Numbered from the stretch's first letter, positions 8,292 through 17,167 are shown. The stretch is DNA of 54,929 nt from CAITNQ01 sp041661365 (GCA_041661365.1 JBAZUN010000001.1:1-54929); one strand, 5' to 3'. The notes: generated by a model from the letters alone, not told the origin. Made by a program: numbers and translations.

Positions 8292-9299
8292 ATGCGGAGC
8301 TATCTCGAGGCCTGTACCATCCCCACGGCGATCGTCGGCGAGGTGCCCCTGCCGCGCCTGATCATGGGGATCCACCCGTTCGACGGGTACGGGTACATCA
8401 GCGCGGCGCGCGATGCCGAGATGCTGGCCCACTTCGCCGCCTTCGACCGCATCGTCGAGGTGCTCCGGTACGGCGTGGACCAGGGACTGACCGTGGTGCA
8501 GGCCGACCACATGGCGGTTCACCTCAACCGACAGCACCTGGCGGCGTTGTGGCGCGTGCAGCAGCTCACGGACGTTCAGGCCGCCACCGTCCCGTTCCTG
8601 GTGGTGCCGCTGCGGCTGGACGGCCACCCGCTCGAGCCGCGGCGGGTGCACGCCACGCTCGACTTCAACGACTACCAGGCCCACGGCGACGAATACCGCC
8701 GGTACCTGGCCGGCGACCCTATCGTCGCGTACCTGGCCGGCGGTCACGGCTCGGGCGAGGAGGCCCTGGTCCGCTTCGAGGAAGTGCCGCCGTACTCGCC
8801 GGCGGAGCTGGAGCGGCTGGAGGTCGACTACGGCGCGCTGGAGCGCGAGGTCGGGTTCTTCGACGGCTTCGAGGGGCTGGTAGCCGACCCCGGGGCCGAG
8901 GTGGACCTGCTGGCGCCCGCCGGCCGCTTCGACCTGATCGAGGGGTACATCGCCTTCCTCCGGGGTCACTTCCGCGCCGTGGTCGCCAGCGTCCACCACC
9001 CCGGTCTGACGCTACCCCTGCTCGAGCGGGAGGGGGTCTCGTTCGACGGGTACATCACGCCGCTGAACAAGCTGGGGGTGTTCATGCTCCCCACGCCGGC
9101 ATCGGCCCTGGCGGCGATCCGGGCCAGCAGCCGGCCGGTGATCGCCATCAAGCCCATGGGCGGCGGCCGGCTCCTCGGCCGCGAGGCGTTCGACTACGTG
9201 CTCAACGAGGTCGGCGCGGCGGCGTGCATGTTCGGCATGGGCCGGCTCGACGAGGTGCGCTTCACCGTCGCCGAGGCCAAGCGGACCTTGGGCTGCTGA
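8292..9299 (+). CDS. Aldo/keto reductase-like TIM-barrel protein of unknown function
   Basis: This is a 335-residue cytoplasmic protein with no signal peptide. The opening LPRLIMGIHPFDGYG and the closing VIAIKPMGGGRLLGREAF with CMFGMGRLDEVRFTVAEAK resemble the first and last strands of aldo/keto reductase barrels. The central part is not recognisable, and no canonical D-Y-K-H tetrad could be assigned. It is the last gene of the run starting at 5555 and begins 12 bases after the Fe-S aldo/keto reductase, so the two probably act together. A non-catalytic barrel or a different hydrolase fold cannot be excluded. Confidence 0.55.
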   Translation: MRSYLEACTIPTAIVGEVPLPRLIMGIHPFDGYGYISAARDAEMLAHFAAFDRIVEVLRYGVDQGLTVVQADHMAVHLNRQHLAALWRVQQLTDVQAATVPFLVVPLRLDGHPLEPRRVHATLDFNDYQAHGDEYRRYLAGDPIVAYLAGGHGSGEEALVRFEEVPPYSPAELERLEVDYGALEREVGFFDGFEGLVADPGAEVDLLAPAGRFDLIEGYIAFLRGHFRAVVASVHHPGLTLPLLEREGVSFDGYITPLNKLGVFMLPTPASALAAIRASSRPVIAIKPMGGGRLLGREAFDYVLNEVGAAACMFGMGRLDEVRFTVAEAKRTLGC

Positions 9300-9350
9300 G
9301 CCCGCCCGGCCGGCGCCGCCTTTCCGCGGTGGTCGGGCTCCCGGCTCAGC
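9295..9350. terminator. Long inverted repeat between convergent genes
   Basis: GCTGAGCC (9295-9302) and GGCTCAGC (9343-9350) are perfect complements, and further GC-rich complementary runs lie between them. Each arm contains the stop codon of one of the two convergent genes. No U-tract follows, so it may end transcription by structure alone or with Rho. Confidence 0.35.
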
Positions 9351-10458
9351 GCACCGAGAACCGGTGCACGGTGAGCTGGCGATAGGTCTCGCCGGGTCGC
9401 AGGATCACCGAGGGGAACTCGGGCCGGTTCACCGAATCCGGGTAGTGCTGCGTCTCGAGACAGAGGGCCGCGTGCTTGGCATACACGGCCCTGCCCTTCC
9501 CCTTGAGCCCGTTGAGGAAGTTCCCGCTGTAGAACTGTACCCCCGGCTCGGTGGTGAACACCTCCATGGCCCGGCCGCTGGCCGGGTCGTAGAGATCGGC
9601 CGCCAAGGCCAGTCCTGAGCCCGCGGCCCGGTCGATGACGAGGTTGTGGTCGTACCCGCCGATCGCCACCTTGCCGATCCGTCCGCCGACCAGGGCCGGG
9701 CGGGTGAAGTCCAGCGGCGTGCCGGCCACCGGCAGCAGGCGGCCGGTGGGGATCAAGGTGGCGTCCGGCTCGGTGTACCGGCTGGCGTTCAGGGTGAGGA
9801 CGTGGCCAAGGACGTCGCCGCTGCCGGCCAGGTTGAAGTAGGAGTGGTTGGTCAGGTTGACCGGGGTGGCCTTGTCCGTGGTGGCCTCGTATTCCAGGCG
9901 CAGCTCGCCGGATCGGGTCAGCAGGTAGGTGACGGCCAGGCTCAGGTTCCCGGGGTACCCCTCGTCGTTGTCCGGGCTGACCAAGCGGAAGCGGACTGCC
10001 GGCCCCTCGGCCCGAGCCACCGGCTCGCCGTGCCACACGTATTTATCGAGGCCGCGCTTGCCGCCGTGCAGATGGTTGGGGCCGTCGTTGGTGGCCAGGC
10101 GGTACTTGACCCCGTCCAGGGTGAACCGCCCCCCGGCGATCCGGTTCGCCACGCGACCGGTGGTGCACCCGAAGTACGGGCTCTCCTGCTCGTACTGGGC
10201 CAGGGTGTCGAACCCGAGGACCACGTCGGCCAGGATGCCGTCGCGGTCGGGGAGGAGCAGCTCGGTGAGGGTGGCGCCGTAGGTGATGAGACGGGCCGTG
10301 ATCCCCCCTGGTCCGGTCAGGGTGAAGCGCTCGACGGTCTGGCCGTTGCGGGTGGTGCCGAAGGTATCGATGGCTACGCCGTCCACGGTCATGGCTCCCG
10401 GGTCAGAGGTGAGCAGGGCGCACAGCAGCGGAAGGGAACGGCAGAACACTCGGCGCAT
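9346..10458 (-). CDS. galM: Aldose 1-epimerase (mutarotase)
   Basis: The 370-residue protein interconverts alpha and beta anomers of aldoses such as galactose or glucose. Diagnostic segments are GCTTGRVANRIAGG, NHLHGG with the conserved histidine, NLTNHSYFNLAG with the second catalytic histidine, and FTTEPGVQFYSGN with the catalytic glutamate. A hydrophobic N-terminus (about residues 1-20, with an internal LLCALL) may be a signal peptide, which some bacterial mutarotases have; otherwise ATG at about residue 23 would give a cytosolic form. ATG 10458 has AAGGAG upstream. It is divergent from the ribose-type ABC operon, consistent with a role in sugar uptake. Confidence 0.92.
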   Translation of the reverse strand: MRRVFCRSLPLLCALLTSDPGAMTVDGVAIDTFGTTRNGQTVERFTLTGPGGITARLITYGATLTELLLPDRDGILADVVLGFDTLAQYEQESPYFGCTTGRVANRIAGGRFTLDGVKYRLATNDGPNHLHGGKRGLDKYVWHGEPVARAEGPAVRFRLVSPDNDEGYPGNLSLAVTYLLTRSGELRLEYEATTDKATPVNLTNHSYFNLAGSGDVLGHVLTLNASRYTEPDATLIPTGRLLPVAGTPLDFTRPALVGGRIGKVAIGGYDHNLVIDRAAGSGLALAADLYDPASGRAMEVFTTEPGVQFYSGNFLNGLKGKGRAVYAKHAALCLETQHYPDSVNRPEFPSVILRPGETYRQLTVHRFSVR

Positions 10459-10508
10459 GGTGCCAGCTCCTTCCTATAATGCGATGGGCGTTTCCCGCGG
10501 GGCGTTCC

Positions 10509-10538
10509 TTGCGCCCCGGGTGAGACGGACCGTAAAAT
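10509..10538 (+). promoter_or_regulatory. Candidate sigma70-like promoter for the ribose-type ABC operon
   Basis: TTGCGC (10509-10514) and TAAAAT (10533-10538) are separated by 18 bases and lie 24 bases before ATG 10563, with GGGAGGAA between. A TATAAT at 10475-10480 in the same 104-base divergent gap lacks a convincing -35 partner. Prediction by eye only. Confidence 0.35.
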
Positions 10539-10562
10539 AGGCATCCCCAAGGGAGGAACGCC

Positions 10563-11561
10563 ATGCGGATTATCCTCTGCTTTGCCGTTGCCGCGGCCCT
10601 GACCCTGGTCACCGGAGGATGCGGCGGCCAAGGAGCATCGGCCAAGCCCCAGGTCGCCTACGTCACCAACGGGATCGCCTCCTTCTGGGTGATCGCCGCC
10701 AAGGGGGCCCGGGCCGCGGCCCGGGACTTCGACGCCGAGGTCGACGTGCAGATGCCGGCCGAGGGGGTCGGCGACCAGAAGCGGATCGTCCAGAGCCTGC
10801 TCGCCCGCGGGATCGACGGGATCGCCATCAGCCCGATCGACCCGGACAACCAGACCGACCTGCTCGACGAGGCCGCGGCGCGGGTGCCGCTGATCACCCA
10901 CGACTCCGACGCCCCGAACAGCCGCCGGCTCTGCTTCGTCGGCATCGACAACTACGCGGCCGGTCGGGCCTGCGGCCAACTGGTGAAACAGGCCCTGCCC
11001 CAGGGTGGCCGGGTGATGCTCTTCGTCGGTCGGCTGGAGCAGCTCAACGCCCGCCTGCGGCGCCAGGGACTGATCGACGAATTGCTGGATCGTGCACCCA
11101 ACCCGACTCGACAGGACCCCAACGCCGGCCCGATCCAGGGCGAGCGGTACACCGTCCTCGACACCCGCACCGACCAGTTCGACTTTGCCAAGGCCAAGGC
11201 CCAGGTGGAGGACGCCATCGCCAAGTACCCGGACCTCGACTGCGTGGTCGGCCTGTTCGCCTATAACCCGCCCAAGTGCCTCGAGGCGGTGAAGGAGGCC
11301 GGCAAGACCGGGCGGATCCGCATCGTCGGCTTTGACGAGGACGACGACACCCTGCAGGGGATCAAGAGCGGCGAGGTCTACGGCACCGTGGTCCAGGACC
11401 CGTACCGCTACGGGTACGAGTCGGTCCGCATCCTGGCCGCGCTGGCCCGCAACGACCGCACCGTGCTGCCGGCCGGCGGCTTCCTCCACATCCCGGCCCG
11501 GCAGATCACGGCGGCCAACCTCGACTCCTTCTGGACCGAGCTGCGTCGCCTGACTCAGTAA
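10563..11561 (+). CDS. Ribose-type ABC transporter sugar-binding lipoprotein
   Basis: The 332-residue protein has a lipoprotein signal peptide ending in LVTGGC, so the mature form is lipid-anchored outside the cytoplasmic membrane. The body is a periplasmic-binding-protein type 1 fold (RbsB-like) starting QVAYVTNGIASFWVIAAKGA. It includes GIDGIAISPIDPDN, a hinge-region VGIDNYAAGRACG and IRIVGFDEDDDTLQGIKSG. It is followed four bases later by the double ATPase, as in ribose, xylose or galactose importers. The exact monosaccharide is not predictable. ATG 10563 has GGGAGGAA upstream. Confidence 0.9.
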   Translation: MRIILCFAVAAALTLVTGGCGGQGASAKPQVAYVTNGIASFWVIAAKGARAAARDFDAEVDVQMPAEGVGDQKRIVQSLLARGIDGIAISPIDPDNQTDLLDEAAARVPLITHDSDAPNSRRLCFVGIDNYAAGRACGQLVKQALPQGGRVMLFVGRLEQLNARLRRQGLIDELLDRAPNPTRQDPNAGPIQGERYTVLDTRTDQFDFAKAKAQVEDAIAKYPDLDCVVGLFAYNPPKCLEAVKEAGKTGRIRIVGFDEDDDTLQGIKSGEVYGTVVQDPYRYGYESVRILAALARNDRTVLPAGGFLHIPARQITAANLDSFWTELRRLTQ

Positions 11562-11565
11562 GCGG

Positions 11566-13047
11566 ATGTCCATCCTCCGAGTCCGCGGGATCTGTCGGGC
11601 CTTCCCCGGGGTGCTGGCCCTGCAGGGGGTCAACCTCGACCTGGCGCCGGGCGAGGTGCTGGCGGTCATCGGCGAGAACGGCGCCGGCAAGTCCACCCTG
11701 ATGAAGATCCTCGCCGGGGTGCTCCGCCCCGACGCCGGCCGGATCGAGCTGGACGGCCGGACGGTCTCGATCGACTCCCCCCGCGCCGCCTCCCGTCTGG
11801 GGATCTCCCTGATCCACCAGGAACTCACCCTGTGCACCAACCTCAGCATCGCGGCCAACCTCTTCCTCGGCCGCGAGCCCGGGTGCTGGGGGCTCATCGA
11901 TCGGGCCGCGCTGCGGCGCGACGCGCTCCGGGCCCTGGCCCGGGTCGGCCTCGACCTGGTACCCGAGGTTCTAGTCGGCGAGCTGTCCCTGGGCCGACGC
12001 CAACTCGTGGAGATCGCCCGGGCCCTGTCTGCCCAAGCCCGGATCCTGATCATGGACGAGCCGACCTCCAGCCTGACCGCCGAGGAGGCCGGGGTCCTCT
12101 TCGCGGTGATCCGCGAGCTGCGCGGGCAGAGGATGAGCGTCATCTACATCTCGCACCGCCTGGGCGAGGTTCGCCAAGTGGCGGACCGGGTGACGGTGCT
12201 GCGCGATGGCCGGAACGCCGGCGAGCTGGGCCCTGACCGGATCACCCACGAGGCCATGGTTAACCTGATGGTCGGCCGCGACCTGGCCGACCTGCAAGGA
12301 CGCCGCCGCCCTCCTCCGGGTGAGCCGGCCCTGCAGGTGGAGGACCTGGTACTGCCGGCCTGGCCCGGCACCGGCCTCCGCTTCACCCTGGGCCGCGGGG
12401 AGATCCTCGGCCTGGCCGGGCTGGTGGGCGCTGGCCGGACCGAGCTGCTGCGCGCCTTGTTCGGCGTGGCCCCGGCCCTGTCCGGCCGGGTGCTGGTGGA
12501 AGGCCGCGAGGCCAGCCTGCGCACCCCGGCCGAGGCGATCCGCGCTGGCCTGGCCCTGGTCCCCGAGGACCGCCAGGCGCAGGGGGTGATCCTCGCGCTG
12601 TCGGTGCGGCACAACATCGGCCTGCCCGGCCTGGGGCAGCATGCCCGGCTGGCGGGACTGATCGATCACGGTCAGGAGCAAGCGGACGCCGCGGCCATGG
12701 TCGCCCGGCTGGAGATCCACACCCCGGGCCTGGACCAGCCGGTCCAGCTCCTCTCGGGCGGGAACCAGCAGAAGGTGGTCCTGGGAAAGTGGCTGGCGCT
12801 GCGGCCGCGGGTGCTGCTCCTCGACGAGCCGACCCGCGGCGTGGACGTCGGTGCCAAGCAGGAGCTCTACCGGCTCATCGAGGAGCTGGCCGACCAGGGG
12901 GTGGCGATCCTCTTCGCCAGCTCTGACCTGGAGGAGATCCTGCGGCTGTCGGACCGGGTGCTGGTGATGCACCAGGGCCGGCTGGCCGGGGAGCTGTCGC
13001 GGGAGGCGGCCAGCGAGGAGGCGGTCATGCGCCTGGCCACCGGTTAG
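11566..13047 (+). CDS. Ribose-type ABC transporter double ATPase
   Basis: The 493-residue protein contains two fused ATP-binding cassettes of the RbsA/MglA/XylG class. The first has Walker A GENGAGKST, the degenerate signature LSLGRRQLVEIARAL and Walker B ILIMDEPTS. The second has the usual altered P-loop GLVGAGRTEL, signature LSGGNQQKVVLGKWL and VLLLDEPTRGVDVG. It sits on the cytoplasmic face and powers uptake with the binding lipoprotein and the permease at 15281. The normal order would place the permease directly downstream. Here a palindromic element, a reverse-oriented channel gene and a second element intervene. The stop codon TAG (13045-13047) overlaps the first bases of the element. 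Confidence 0.93.
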   Translation: MSILRVRGICRAFPGVLALQGVNLDLAPGEVLAVIGENGAGKSTLMKILAGVLRPDAGRIELDGRTVSIDSPRAASRLGISLIHQELTLCTNLSIAANLFLGREPGCWGLIDRAALRRDALRALARVGLDLVPEVLVGELSLGRRQLVEIARALSAQARILIMDEPTSSLTAEEAGVLFAVIRELRGQRMSVIYISHRLGEVRQVADRVTVLRDGRNAGELGPDRITHEAMVNLMVGRDLADLQGRRRPPPGEPALQVEDLVLPAWPGTGLRFTLGRGEILGLAGLVGAGRTELLRALFGVAPALSGRVLVEGREASLRTPAEAIRAGLALVPEDRQAQGVILALSVRHNIGLPGLGQHARLAGLIDHGQEQADAAAMVARLEIHTPGLDQPVQLLSGGNQQKVVLGKWLALRPRVLLLDEPTRGVDVGAKQELYRLIEELADQGVAILFASSDLEEILRLSDRVLVMHQGRLAGELSREAASEEAVMRLATG

Positions 13048-13213
13048 GAGCCTGTCGGAGAACCCCATTCGGGCTGCGGCCGCCCCTGGTGTCCGCCAGC
13101 GTCGTTCCGCTCGCTTGTCGCATCTCCCCTCGATGCGACGTCGCTCGCGCGCCTTGCTGACGGCCACCAGGATGCAGCCTCGCTCTCCAAAGCCGGTTCT
13201 CCGACAGGCTCCT
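13046..13213. repeat. Palindromic element, copy A
   Basis: This 168-bp element has perfect 19-bp ends (13046-13064 and 13195-13213; GAGCCTGTCGGAG and its complement). A middle stem pairs 13086-13100 with 13156-13170 (13 of 15), and an inner hairpin pairs GTCGCAT 13117-13123 with ATGCGAC 13133-13139. Read on the minus strand, the core reads AAGGCGCGCGAGCGAC, hairpin, AAGCGAGCGGAACGAC, which is shared with the other copies. It lies between two convergent genes, and its edge forms part of the stop codon of the ABC ATPase gene. Confidence 0.85.
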
Positions 13214-13296
13214 GGGCGGCCTGAGCGCTCGTATCCCGTGGAACAACTCGCCCCGGAGTTCGAAGTCTCCCCGTGCCGCTCCGGTTTGGGGTTCAC

Positions 13297-14709
13297 TCAC
13301 GCCGGATGGTCGTCCTGTCCCCGGGTCTTGGCCTCGGTGTCCCTCAACCGTTCCTCGACCACGCGCCGCACCTGGGCGTCGAACTCCGGGTACTTGGTGC
13401 GCAGCGCGTCGAAATCCTGTTTGGCCAGGCGGTAGGCGTCGCAGTAGGTCAGGGCCTTGATGCTGGCCGTGCGCCTCTCCCCCTGTATGAGCGCGGTCTC
13501 GCCGAACGGCGACCCCTGGCCCAGGACGGCCACGCGCTGCTCGTTGACCAGCACCTCCACGTCCCCCTCGCAGAGGAAGTACATGCAGTCCCCGTACTCC
13601 CCCTGGCGGATGACGAAGTCTCCGGGCAGGAAGACCACGGGATGCAGCAGGTGGACGATCTCGCGGACGAAGATCTCGTCGGCGTCGCGGAAGAGGGCCA
13701 CCTTCTCCAGGATGCCGCGGTTCAGGTAGAGCTGGATCTCCATCGCCAGGCTGTGGGGCAGCTCCCCGGTCAGGGAGAGCGACGACACGCTCTTGCGGGT
13801 CTCCCAGAGGTAGGCGTAGTAATCCCGCACCCGCCCCTGCAGCTCGACCGGCAGCCGGCGCGCCCGCATGTAGTCGCCGATCTCCTCCATCTTCTTGGCG
13901 TAGTTCGCCCGGGCCACGTCCAGGTGGGCGATCAGGCTCGAGACGTTGCCGATGATGTACCCGTACATCCCCACCCCGAAGACCTGCACGATCATCGTAT
14001 AAATGATCTGCAGGTTGCTGTCGTGGTTGGGGTAATAATCGCCGTAGCCGATGGTGGCGATGGTGGTGAGACACCAGTACAGGGCGCGAAGATACTGGTC
14101 AGAAGCGGGGCGATGCGCCTCGGTGGCCCCGATCAGGCACCACCCCGAGGACATCAGGTTGAGGGCGACGAAGAACCAGCAGGCGAAGGAGAGTAGCCGC
14201 ATGAGGCCGGGGCTGACGCTCAGGGTCTCGCGGATGTCGGCGAGGAAGTGGCTGAGCTTGAGCACCTTGAGCATGCGCGAGACGCTCAAGCTGGCCGCCG
14301 CCGCGGCGGCCAGGCCGACCGGGGCCGGGCCGACGAACAGGTGGAAGAGCCAGGAGAGAGGGAGGGCAGCCAACAGGTCCAGCGCGAACCAGCCCCGCCG
14401 GTAGTGCCGGGCGATCTCGGACCGGGTAGAGTAGATGAGCAGCCCGCGCTTCACCGACTGGTTGAAGGCCCAGCCGATGTCGAGGAGGTACACGGCGGTG
14501 AAGAGCCAGTACCAGCCGTCGAACTCGAAGGTACCGAAGGTCAGGCGATACGAGGTGTGGAGGGTGCCGGCCAGTACCGCCGCCACCAGCACGGCGTCAC
14601 CGACCACCTTGGCCTTGCGGTCGTGGGGAATGACCGGGATCGACTTGAGCATCAGCAGCACCGGGAAGGTGCGAAAGCCGCCAGGCGCGCGGCCCGGGTT
14701 CATTGCCAT
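13297..14709 (-). CDS. Voltage-gated-like K+ channel with cyclic-nucleotide-binding domain
   Basis: This membrane protein of about 470 residues has several transmembrane segments (S1-S6-like, about 40-260). The potassium filter TIGYGD sits near residue 220. A C-linker is followed by a cyclic-nucleotide-binding domain (about 335-460), whose phosphate-binding cassette reads FGETALIQGERRTASI. This is the architecture of prokaryotic cyclic-nucleotide-gated potassium channels. It points opposite to the surrounding sugar ABC operon and lies between palindromic copies A and B. The start is uncertain: ATG 14709 is given, ATG 14703 and GTG 14742 are possible, and only a distant GGAG is visible. Confidence 0.88.
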   Translation of the reverse strand: MAMNPGRAPGGFRTFPVLLMLKSIPVIPHDRKAKVVGDAVLVAAVLAGTLHTSYRLTFGTFEFDGWYWLFTAVYLLDIGWAFNQSVKRGLLIYSTRSEIARHYRRGWFALDLLAALPLSWLFHLFVGPAPVGLAAAAAASLSVSRMLKVLKLSHFLADIRETLSVSPGLMRLLSFACWFFVALNLMSSGWCLIGATEAHRPASDQYLRALYWCLTTIATIGYGDYYPNHDSNLQIIYTMIVQVFGVGMYGYIIGNVSSLIAHLDVARANYAKKMEEIGDYMRARRLPVELQGRVRDYYAYLWETRKSVSSLSLTGELPHSLAMEIQLYLNRGILEKVALFRDADEIFVREIVHLLHPVVFLPGDFVIRQGEYGDCMYFLCEGDVEVLVNEQRVAVLGQGSPFGETALIQGERRTASIKALTYCDAYRLAKQDFDALRTKYPEFDAQVRRVVEERLRDTEAKTRGQDDHPA

Positions 14710-14774
14710 CGACGCGGGAATGTCTCCGGGTACCCGAGACACCCGGTGATCCGCGCCACGCCGGAGGCCCTTGT

Positions 14775-14972
14775 AGCCCGGTGAAAAAGTCCATTCGGGC
14801 TACGGCCGGTGCTAACGGGCCCTGGCGTCGTGTGCCGGATCGTTCTCGATCCGGCCACGTCCCTGTGCTCGCTCACTCTGCGCATCTTCCCTCGATGCGC
14901 TGTCGCTCCCGCGCCTAGCCAGGCCCCACCATCCCTCGGCCTCGCCAGACAAAGCGACTTTTTCAACGGGCT
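14775..14972. repeat. Palindromic element, copy B
   Basis: This 198-bp element has 17-bp ends matching at 16 positions (14775-14791 and 14956-14972; AGCCCGTTGAAAAAGTC type). A middle stem pairs about 14817-14829 with 14914-14926, and an inner hairpin has GCGCAT/ATGCGC arms (14880-14885, 14895-14900). An extra perfect 9-bp hairpin (GCCGGATCG TTCT CGATCCGGC, 14834-14855) accounts for its greater length. It has the same orientation as copy A and shares CCATTCGGGCT at the inner edge of the left arm. It lies between the channel gene and the permease gene. Confidence 0.85.
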
Positions 14973-15280
14973 GCTTGCTGTCTGGCACCGGCCCGACCAA
15001 TCTACAGCGTCGGCCCTCCCAGGCCAAGGCGGGACCTTCCAGAACGCCGGGCCTGACCTATAACCTGCTTCTTGTTGACGGCCGGTCCTCGCTCGGCCGT
15101 TCTTTGGATACGCGACCGGCGGGTCATGACCGCATCTTCTGCCGGGCGACCGCCGTCACCGCGCGAGAGGATGCCCCGAGCCCCGATGAACACCCCTCGG
15201 CACACCCCGTACCGGCACAGGGCCATGACCCTGTGCCTGGCCATCCTCTCCCCCTCTCGACGCCTCGGGCCGCGCCGCTC
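14973..15280. other. 308-base intergenic stretch before the permease gene
   Basis: I see no convincing gene here, and no complete promoter. A TTGACG lies near 15074 but has no matching -10. The stretch separates element B from the ABC permease, whose own ribosome site is weak. Confidence 0.4.
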
Positions 15281-16285
15281 GTGAAGAAGATCCTCGGCAT
15301 CGCCGGTCTCCTGCTGGCGGTCTTCCTCGTCACCTGGGTTGCCGAGCCCAGGTTCGCCAGCGCCTACAACCTGCAGAACATCCTCCGCTGGTCCTCCCTC
15401 TTCGGGATCATCAGCGTCGGCGTGGTCTTCGTCATCGTCACCGGCGGGATCGACCTGTCGATCGGCTCGGTGGTCGGCCTGGTCGGGTGCCTGCTGCCGC
15501 TCCTGCTGGGGCGCGGCTGGTCGACGGGCCCAGCGATCCTCGCGGTCCTGATCGTTTCCCTGACCATCGGCCTGCTCCACGGCCTGCTCATCACCCGGCT
15601 GCACCTGCAGCCGTTCGTCGTCACCCTGTGCGGGCTGCTGTTCTACCGGGGGCTGGCGCGCTGGCTGACCGCGGACCAGGTGCAGGGGTTCGGCATGGCG
15701 CACGAGGGACTGCGCCTGCTGGCCACGGGGCGGATCCCGCTGGTCGCGGGGTTCGCCCTGCCCGTACCGTTCCTCATCGTCGCGGCGGTCGGGGCAGTGG
15801 CCGCCATCTTCCTCAACCGCACCATCTGGGGCCGGTACCTGCTGGCCCTGGGGAACAACGAGGAGGCGGCGCGGTACAGCGGGGTGCCGATCGCGCCGAT
15901 GGTGATCCTGGCCTACGTCATCTGCGCCTTCACGGCCGGCATCGGCGGGATCCTCTTTGCCCTGGACGTCAACTCGGTGCAGCCGGCCAGCCAGGGAAAC
16001 TTCTACGAGCTCTATGCCATCGCCGCCGCCGTTCTAGGGGGGTGCAGCCTGCGGGGGGGCGAGGGCTCGATCCTCGGTGTGCTCATCGGCGCCGCGGTGA
16101 TGCGGGTACTCTACAACGCCATCAACGTACTGGGCATCCCGACGCAGCTCGAGTTCGCCATCATCGGTACGGTGATCCTGGCCGGGGTGGTGGCCGACGA
16201 GGTAATCCGGCGCCTGGCGGCCCGGCGCCGCGCCTCGCGCCAGACCGCGGTGGCCCCGGACTCGCGGCCCGCCGATCCGACCTGA
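15281..16285 (+). CDS. Ribose-type ABC transporter permease
   Basis: The 334-residue integral membrane protein has about eight hydrophobic segments. It carries RbsC-family landmarks: GGIDLSIGSVVGL, LHLQPFVVTLCGL, LALGNNEEAARYSGVPI (the cytoplasmic coupling region) and AAAVLGGCSLRGGEGS. It completes the importer encoded by the binding lipoprotein (10563) and ATPase (11566), from which it is now separated by about 2.2 kb carrying an inverted channel gene and two palindromic elements. GTG 15281 is the only sensible in-frame start before the first helix; no good Shine-Dalgarno is visible. The HAD hydrolase gene follows after 36 bases. Confidence 0.88.
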   Translation: MKKILGIAGLLLAVFLVTWVAEPRFASAYNLQNILRWSSLFGIISVGVVFVIVTGGIDLSIGSVVGLVGCLLPLLLGRGWSTGPAILAVLIVSLTIGLLHGLLITRLHLQPFVVTLCGLLFYRGLARWLTADQVQGFGMAHEGLRLLATGRIPLVAGFALPVPFLIVAAVGAVAAIFLNRTIWGRYLLALGNNEEAARYSGVPIAPMVILAYVICAFTAGIGGILFALDVNSVQPASQGNFYELYAIAAAVLGGCSLRGGEGSILGVLIGAAVMRVLYNAINVLGIPTQLEFAIIGTVILAGVVADEVIRRLAARRRASRQTAVAPDSRPADPT

Positions 16286-16321
16286 GCGCGGTCCTCGCGC
16301 CGCCTCGTTCCAGGAGCGCCC

Positions 16322-16957
16322 ATGCTGCTGAACTTCGACTACGACGGCGTGCTGGTCGATTCCCGCGACCAGCTCCTCGCCGCGCTGGCCGCGGCCCAGG
16401 CTCGACTGAGATGCGGCCGGGCCCCGACCCGCGCCGATCTCGAGACCATCCCGAGCTTCACCTTCGCCGAGGTGGGCCGGTTGTGCGGCGTACCCGAGCC
16501 CCGGCTGACCGCGTACAGCGACGCCGTGCTGGAAAGACTGCGCCGCGACCGCGAGCAACCGCCGCTCTTCCCCGGAATCGCCCGGACGATCGCGGTCCTG
16601 GCAGCCCATCACACCCTGGTCATCGTTACCGCCAACCTCCGCCAGACCGTGGAGAGCGTGCTGCGGCGGGAGCGGCTGCTGCCGTGGATCACCTGTATCC
16701 TCGACCTGCGGGACCCGGGGACCAAGGGCGAGAAGATCACGCTCCTGCGGCGGTCCTTTGGCTGGGGCGAGGGAGAGACCTACATGATCGGCGACGCGAT
16801 GAGCGACGTCCGCCAGGGGAAACTGGCCGGCGTGCGTACCGTGGCCGCGGCCTGGGGCATGCAGCGGCGGGAGCTTCTCCTCGCCGAGGACCCGGACTTC
16901 GTGGCCGACCGGCCCGAGGAGCTGCTGCCGATCCTCGGCATCGCGGAGGAACCTTGA
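16322..16957 (+). CDS. HAD-superfamily phosphatase (phosphoglycolate phosphatase-like)
   Basis: The 211-residue cytoplasmic hydrolase has all four HAD motifs. Motif I is DYDGVLVDS (nucleophile and acid Asp), motif II is IVTAN, the lysine is in TKGEKI, and motif IV is MIGDAMSD. The helical cap between motifs I and II is of subclass I. Phosphoglycolate or a sugar phosphate is the likely substrate. The position at the end of a sugar importer operon suggests dephosphorylation of a sugar phosphate, but that is inference. ATG 16322 follows CAGGAG at close spacing. Confidence 0.85.
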   Translation: MLLNFDYDGVLVDSRDQLLAALAAAQARLRCGRAPTRADLETIPSFTFAEVGRLCGVPEPRLTAYSDAVLERLRRDREQPPLFPGIARTIAVLAAHHTLVIVTANLRQTVESVLRRERLLPWITCILDLRDPGTKGEKITLLRRSFGWGEGETYMIGDAMSDVRQGKLAGVRTVAAAWGMQRRELLLAEDPDFVADRPEELLPILGIAEEP

Positions 16958-17000
16958 TCGCGATCTACCACGAACGGAGACGGCACCCGGCCACGACACT

Positions 17001-17167
17001 AGTAGAGCGTCCGAGAAATAGGTTGTGTCACCGAGCGGGGCGAGTCGCCCGGCCAGCTAGGCGCGCGAACGCCCTGTATCGACAGACAGATACAGGAAGC
17101 GAGCGGAACGACGCTGGCCGGGATGAATCGGCCCGCGAATGCCAAGGTATTTCTCGGACGCTCTACT
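17001..17167. repeat. Palindromic element, copy D
   Basis: This 167-bp element has perfect 20-bp ends (17001-17020 and 17148-17167). The middle stem is a perfect 10 bp (CCCGGCCAGC 17048-17057 with GCTGGCCGGG 17113-17122). The inner hairpin is a perfect 8 bp (CCTGTATC 17073-17080 with GATACAGG 17089-17096). The plus-strand core TAGGCGCGCGAACG, hairpin, AAGCGAGCGGAACGAC matches copy A read on its minus strand, while all stem sequences differ. It ends 13 bases before the EamA start. Confidence 0.88.

Noticed and set aside
13046..13213. Palindromic copies as simple intrinsic terminators
   Set aside because: Copies A and E lie between convergent genes, but B is in a divergent region and D between codirectional genes, none has a U-tract, and the nested structure with conserved core is far longer than a terminator needs.
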